Origin: Oscillospiraceae bacterium | Lineage (GTDB): Bacteria; Bacillota; Clostridia; Oscillospirales; Ruminococcaceae | Assembly (NCBI GenBank): GCA_016303195.1 | Contig: JAEDMD010000057.1 | Location: 1 to 10,337, forward strand | Reading direction: 5' to 3' | DNA length: 10,337 nt | In this document: one piece after another, positions 7,452 through 10,337 of the stretch | How positions within the stretch are numbered: the stretch's first letter is position 1 | How the letters are laid out: each line of letters opens with the position of its first letter | The notes under the pieces: generated by a model | The model's input: only the letters and a program-made list of their open reading frames with translations | What the model was told of the DNA's origin: nothing | Database searches by the model: none | Position numbers and translations under genes: made by a program

Positions 7452-8081
7452 CTACACCCTTATGCGATAGGAAATTTCCGTGTAGACCGATAGCAGGAAT
7501 ATCCATATCTGCTGTACGAGTGCAAGTATCATCACCATCAGGAACAGCATTATCAGCATTGCGGAAATGGTCAGAAGTATGGCGAACACGGTCTTTACAG
7601 CGCTGTACTGATGAACTGAACGTATCGCCGAAAACAGAAGCAATACCGTCCATAAAGTGCCTATTATCCGTATTATCTCCATGAAAACCGCCTCATCCCT
7701 GATGAGGAAATGAGAGAGTATCACGTTTATCCAGACCTGCGCCACATAGGGTATCAGCGAATAGGCACTGTAAATGCAGATATTCCTTATAGTTCCCTCG
7801 CCGTCAAGGAGAGTGCAGACAGCCCAGTTTCCCACGACCCACACTCCGAAAAGCACGAAACTTCTGACAATATAGGGAACGATGTTGAATATCTTGTCAT
7901 AGCTGATGTAGAACTGTGCGCCGTAAAGCCTGCCATAAGCCAGTTCAGCCAGAAACAGCAGTCCGACGATGAGAAAGGCAATTTTCAGCGAACCCGATTT
8001 TTTCCAGCGCATATCCTCGAATCCCTCAATGGGATGAGTTACTGCATGGCGCACCCACTGTGCGGATGTGAGATCCATCAT
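7452..8081 (-). CDS. YIP1-family polytopic membrane protein
   Basis: The 209-residue integral membrane protein has unknown biochemical role. It begins with a conserved-looking cytoplasmic head ([16 protein letters not shown], 16-31). About five to six hydrophobic segments follow, at roughly 31-53, 70-90, 101-125, 131-153 and 162-199; the last is long enough for one or two passes. The loop [11 protein letters not shown] (90-100), followed by a segment with YSAYSLIPY, is typical of bacterial YIP1-domain proteins. The start ATG overlaps the stop of the NHL/TPR gene (ATGA, 4 nt), with AAAGGAGG ending 10 nt upstream, and the next gene begins 10 nt after its stop. It is thus coupled on both sides to secreted proteins of the operon. 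A role in assembling or anchoring the surface components or transporter is possible but unproven. There is no enzyme signature. Confidence 0.72.
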   Translation of the reverse strand: MMDLTSAQWVRHAVTHPIEGFEDMRWKKSGSLKIAFLIVGLLFLAELAYGRLYGAQFYISYDKIFNIVPYIVRSFVLFGVWVVGNWAVCTLLDGEGTIRNICIYSAYSLIPYVAQVWINVILSHFLIRDEAVFMEIIRIIGTLWTVLLLFSAIRSVHQYSAVKTVFAILLTISAMLIMLFLMVMILALVQQIWIFLLSVYTEISYRIRV

Positions 8082-9556
8082 TTGCCGTCAGCCTCCTTTC
8101 TTCGTCTGCGTATCAGTCTGACCGCAGACATGACAATTCCGATAAGAACAGCTATGCCTGCGAGTATATATCCAAAATTCGCCTTGAGGAATTCACTTCG
8201 CCATCCCTCGAAAGCCTTGTCATATATCTTGCCTGCGTCGGCGAGCTTTGCGTACTTCATAGCGCCCTTGTAATCGCCCTTTCGGAGAAGTGCCGAGGCG
8301 ATGCCGACATGGGCACGATGGTAGTTTCCGTCACGGCGGAGAACTTCATACCACGGTTCAAGTGACTCCTCATAGCGGCCTTCATTGTAAAGTGCCGCCG
8401 CCTTGTGAACAGCCTTGCCGAAGGAAGTTTCGCTGAATACAGTTATCGTATTCTTCACATTGTCCAGCACATAGAGTTTCTCATCAAGAGATTCAAGCGC
8501 CGCTACCTGAACGAATCCCCCCGACTGACGGGCAAGCGCACCTGTGATGAACAGCAGATTGCAGTCCTCGTCATACTGGAAAACTCTGCCTGTGGTATAG
8601 TCAAGACAATTGATATTACCGTCAGCGGCAATGTCGATATCAACGATGGCAGGGGCAAGCACCTTATTCTGTGAAGTATCGTACATTGGCGTAAAATCGC
8701 CGAATGTCAGTTCCATATTCGCAAATATGTTCTTTCCTGCCGCATTCAGTTTCTTGACCGTATCGGTGGTCTGAGAGGATGAAGAAGTGCAGGTGAAAAT
8801 AAAATCTCCGTCCATGTCAAAATTGGTGATACCTGTCGGAACAGTCCTCGTCCGCCTTGAACGCTTTTCGTCGGACATGAAGATATTTCGGAAGTAATTC
8901 CGCACACGTTCAGCAGTTGCCTCAACACGGTTAGCGCCGTAGAATCCCATAAATTCGCCATTCGGTGAGAACATAGCCGCACCCGTGGTAATATTTCCGA
9001 GAACCGTGTAGACGTTGCCTGCCTTGTCAACTGTCACTTTCTGCGGCTGGAATGTCTTTTTGCTGTCGTATATCTCAGAATCGGGCTTGGTTATCTCACG
9101 TATGACATTTCCGTCGGTATCCGCAATGAGGATACGTGAATTTTCTGTATCGGCAATGTACATATTGCCGTTTTCCGCAGATACGCATACACCTGTGGGC
9201 TTGCTGAGATGAGTTTCACTTCCGTCGGGCATGGTAAAGCTGTCATAGACGGCTGAAACCTCGGTCAGTCCCTCATTTACTGCAACAATGCGGTCATTGT
9301 CCTTGTCGGCAATGTAGAAAGTCCTGTCAGCCGAAATAAAAATATCGCTGGGCGAACTAAAAGCGCCGATGTCAAGATCATAGCCCGAAACAGTCCGCTC
9401 GGTAGTATAGCCTGCCTGTGAGGGAATGGCATCTCCCCATCGGTCATAATTGTAGGAATCGTAGGGCTGTTCTGCGGATGTATCTATCGGAACGGCTGTG
9501 AATATCATTACCGCCGCTGACAATGCCGCAGTCAGCTTTGAGAAAAACTTCTTCAT
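8078..9556 (-). CDS. secreted NHL beta-propeller / TPR protein with C-terminal membrane anchor
   Basis: The 492-residue surface protein has no recognised enzymatic function. A signal peptide is cleaved near TSA (26-28). An NHL-type beta-propeller spans about 60-375, with blades recognisable by recurring patterns such as [19 protein letters not shown] (67-90) and [20 protein letters not shown] (118-142), and weaker ones near 169-206, 237-275, 301-338 and 345-375. Two tetratricopeptide-like helix pairs follow (about 381-445), with [17 protein letters not shown] and [15 protein letters not shown] as clear repeats. A membrane helix at about 461-483 is followed by an Arg/Lys-rich tail, so the propeller and TPR should face outward. 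The start at 9556 has AAGGAG 7 nt upstream, overlapping the preceding stop; a longer reading from 9613 would bury the signal peptide. It is 4 nt after the first MalG-type gene and overlaps the YIP1-like gene by 4 nt. A protein- or glycan-binding scaffold is a reasonable guess. Confidence 0.82.
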   Translation of the reverse strand: MKKFFSKLTAALSAAVMIFTAVPIDTSAEQPYDSYNYDRWGDAIPSQAGYTTERTVSGYDLDIGAFSSPSDIFISADRTFYIADKDNDRIVAVNEGLTEVSAVYDSFTMPDGSETHLSKPTGVCVSAENGNMYIADTENSRILIADTDGNVIREITKPDSEIYDSKKTFQPQKVTVDKAGNVYTVLGNITTGAAMFSPNGEFMGFYGANRVEATAERVRNYFRNIFMSDEKRSRRTRTVPTGITNFDMDGDFIFTCTSSSSQTTDTVKKLNAAGKNIFANMELTFGDFTPMYDTSQNKVLAPAIVDIDIAADGNINCLDYTTGRVFQYDEDCNLLFITGALARQSGGFVQVAALESLDEKLYVLDNVKNTITVFSETSFGKAVHKAAALYNEGRYEESLEPWYEVLRRDGNYHRAHVGIASALLRKGDYKGAMKYAKLADAGKIYDKAFEGWRSEFLKANFGYILAGIAVLIGIVMSAVRLIRRRRKEADGK

Positions 9557-9560
9557 GCCG

Positions 9561-10337
9561 TCACTCCTTGATTCCCGAATGAGCCATAGTTTCGATAACA
9601 TTGCGCTGTGCAAGCATGAATATTACTATCGGAGGGATCAGCATGAAAACTGCCGCCGCCATTGCCACGCCTGCCTTTGCGATACCCGAAGCCGCCGCCT
9701 GAGAAACGACAGTCGGCAGGGTCTTGTATTCCTCTTTGAAAACGAGCGAGCCTGACTGGATGTTCCATGCCGCCTGAAATGCGAATATTATAAGCGTCAT
9801 GAGTGCAGGTTTCTGATTGGGAATGACTATCTGCCAGCATATGCGGAACAATCCTGCGCCATCGACTTTCGCCGCTTCAATGACAGAATCGGGCATGGTA
9901 CTGATAGACTGACGCATGAGGAAAAGTCCCATCGGCGAGGCGATCGACGGAAGTATCAGTGCAAGCGGATCGTCGATAAGCCCCAGCTTTGCCATAACGA
10001 TGTACTGCATGATGTATATGACATTGCTCTGATAGAGAAGTGCAATTACGATCATGCTGTTTATTATCTTACTTCCCGGAAATTTGCACTTTGCCAGCAC
10101 AAATGCCGCCATCGAGCAGAAAATGCACTGGAGAGCCGTAACAGTGACAGTTACGAAAATGCTGTTGAATACATAACGTGAAAACGGCACTCGGTTGCTG
10201 TTGAGGTCACGGAACATATCACGGAAATTGTCCAGTGTCGGGCGTACAGCGTACAGCTTCGGAGGAAACACGAAAAGCTCCTCCACGGGCTTGACGGACA
10301 TTATTACAGTCAGATATATCGGCAGGAGCATGAATAT
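9561..10337 (-). CDS. carbohydrate ABC transporter permease, MalG type (first copy, 5' end cut off)
   Basis: This is the C-terminal 258 residues or so of a CUT1-type permease. The frame remains open to the right edge: codons for Ile and Phe precede the internal Met at 10331, so the true start and part of the first membrane helix lie outside. The visible part begins within helix 1 (MLLPIYLTVIMSVKP). It has the usual MalG exterior segment, four to five more helices, and the EAA loop with IEAAKVDGAG followed by IP. The C-terminus AHSGIKE is typical of the family. Homologues are about 275-300 residues, so perhaps 20-40 residues are missing. It differs strongly in sequence from the MalG-type permease at the far end of the same operon, so they are not recent duplicates. 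Its MalF-type partner and a solute-binding protein are expected to the right of the window. Confidence 0.93.
   Translation of the reverse strand: MFMLLPIYLTVIMSVKPVEELFVFPPKLYAVRPTLDNFRDMFRDLNSNRVPFSRYVFNSIFVTVTVTALQCIFCSMAAFVLAKCKFPGSKIINSMIVIALLYQSNVIYIMQYIVMAKLGLIDDPLALILPSIASPMGLFLMRQSISTMPDSVIEAAKVDGAGLFRICWQIVIPNQKPALMTLIIFAFQAAWNIQSGSLVFKEEYKTLPTVVSQAAASGIAKAGVAMAAAVFMLIPPIVIFMLAQRNVIETMAHSGIKE
9562..9569 (-). promoter_or_regulatory. ribosome binding site of the NHL/TPR gene, overlapping the upstream stop
   Basis: The minus strand reads AAGGAGTG here, with AAGGAG ending 7 nt before the ATG at 9556. The site sits on the last codons and stop of the preceding permease gene, which suggests coupled translation and supports the shorter start that begins with a signal peptide. 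Confidence 0.75.

Noticed and set aside
7710..8273. 187-codon open frame on the plus strand
   Set aside because: It is antisense to the YIP1-like gene and the end of the NHL/TPR gene, both well supported, and it has no recognisable domain.
9557..9613. Longer start for the NHL/TPR protein at 9613
   Set aside because: It would overlap the permease gene by more than 50 nt and put 19 polar residues before an obvious signal peptide.

Overview
The window looks like chromosomal DNA from a gut or rumen Firmicute of the Ruminococcus/Oscillospiraceae type. This is inferred from strong AGGAGG-type ribosome sites, threonine-rich linkers typical of Ruminococcus surface proteins, short-spaced operons, and a cluster joining CUT1-type ABC permeases to a DUF5696-like protein and a YIP1-like protein. 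There are no RNA genes, CRISPR arrays or transposase genes. The sequence is almost fully coding, and no gene-free stretch exceeds 300 bases.

Left part (about 94-2563, + strand): a near-consensus sigma-A promoter at 94-122 drives a two-gene unit. The first gene encodes a zinc-ribbon, single-pass membrane protein whose outer part is two diverged copies of one unrecognised domain on Thr-rich linkers. The second gene is birA, encoding a bifunctional biotin-protein ligase/repressor with an N-terminal HTH. A 16-bp perfect hairpin overlapping the birA stop codon ends the unit and is symmetric enough to terminate from both sides.

Junction (2564-2689): about 125 bases separate the two convergent units. 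They hold a roughly 100-bp imperfect inverted repeat (2585-2684) that looks like a small interspersed, palindromic element.

Right part (2690-10337, - strand, read right to left): a tightly packed operon of six genes. The order is a MalG-type permease (cut by the window edge), a secreted NHL beta-propeller/TPR protein with a C-terminal membrane anchor, a YIP1-family polytopic membrane protein, a large secreted DUF5696-like protein, a MalF-type permease and a second MalG-type permease. Gaps are 37 nt or less, and some genes overlap (ATGA, TAATG), so the six are probably co-transcribed and translationally coupled. The promoter, and probably a solute-binding protein and a partner for the first MalG-type permease, lie beyond the right edge. 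No ATPase gene is present; CUT1 importers often use a shared MsmX/MsmK-type ATPase encoded elsewhere.

The likely theme is capture and import of a glycan-derived solute at the cell surface, with three proteins of unknown role (NHL-TPR, YIP1, DUF5696) built into the transporter operon. This is the part of the window most likely to represent an under-described system. Its substrate cannot be read from the sequence.
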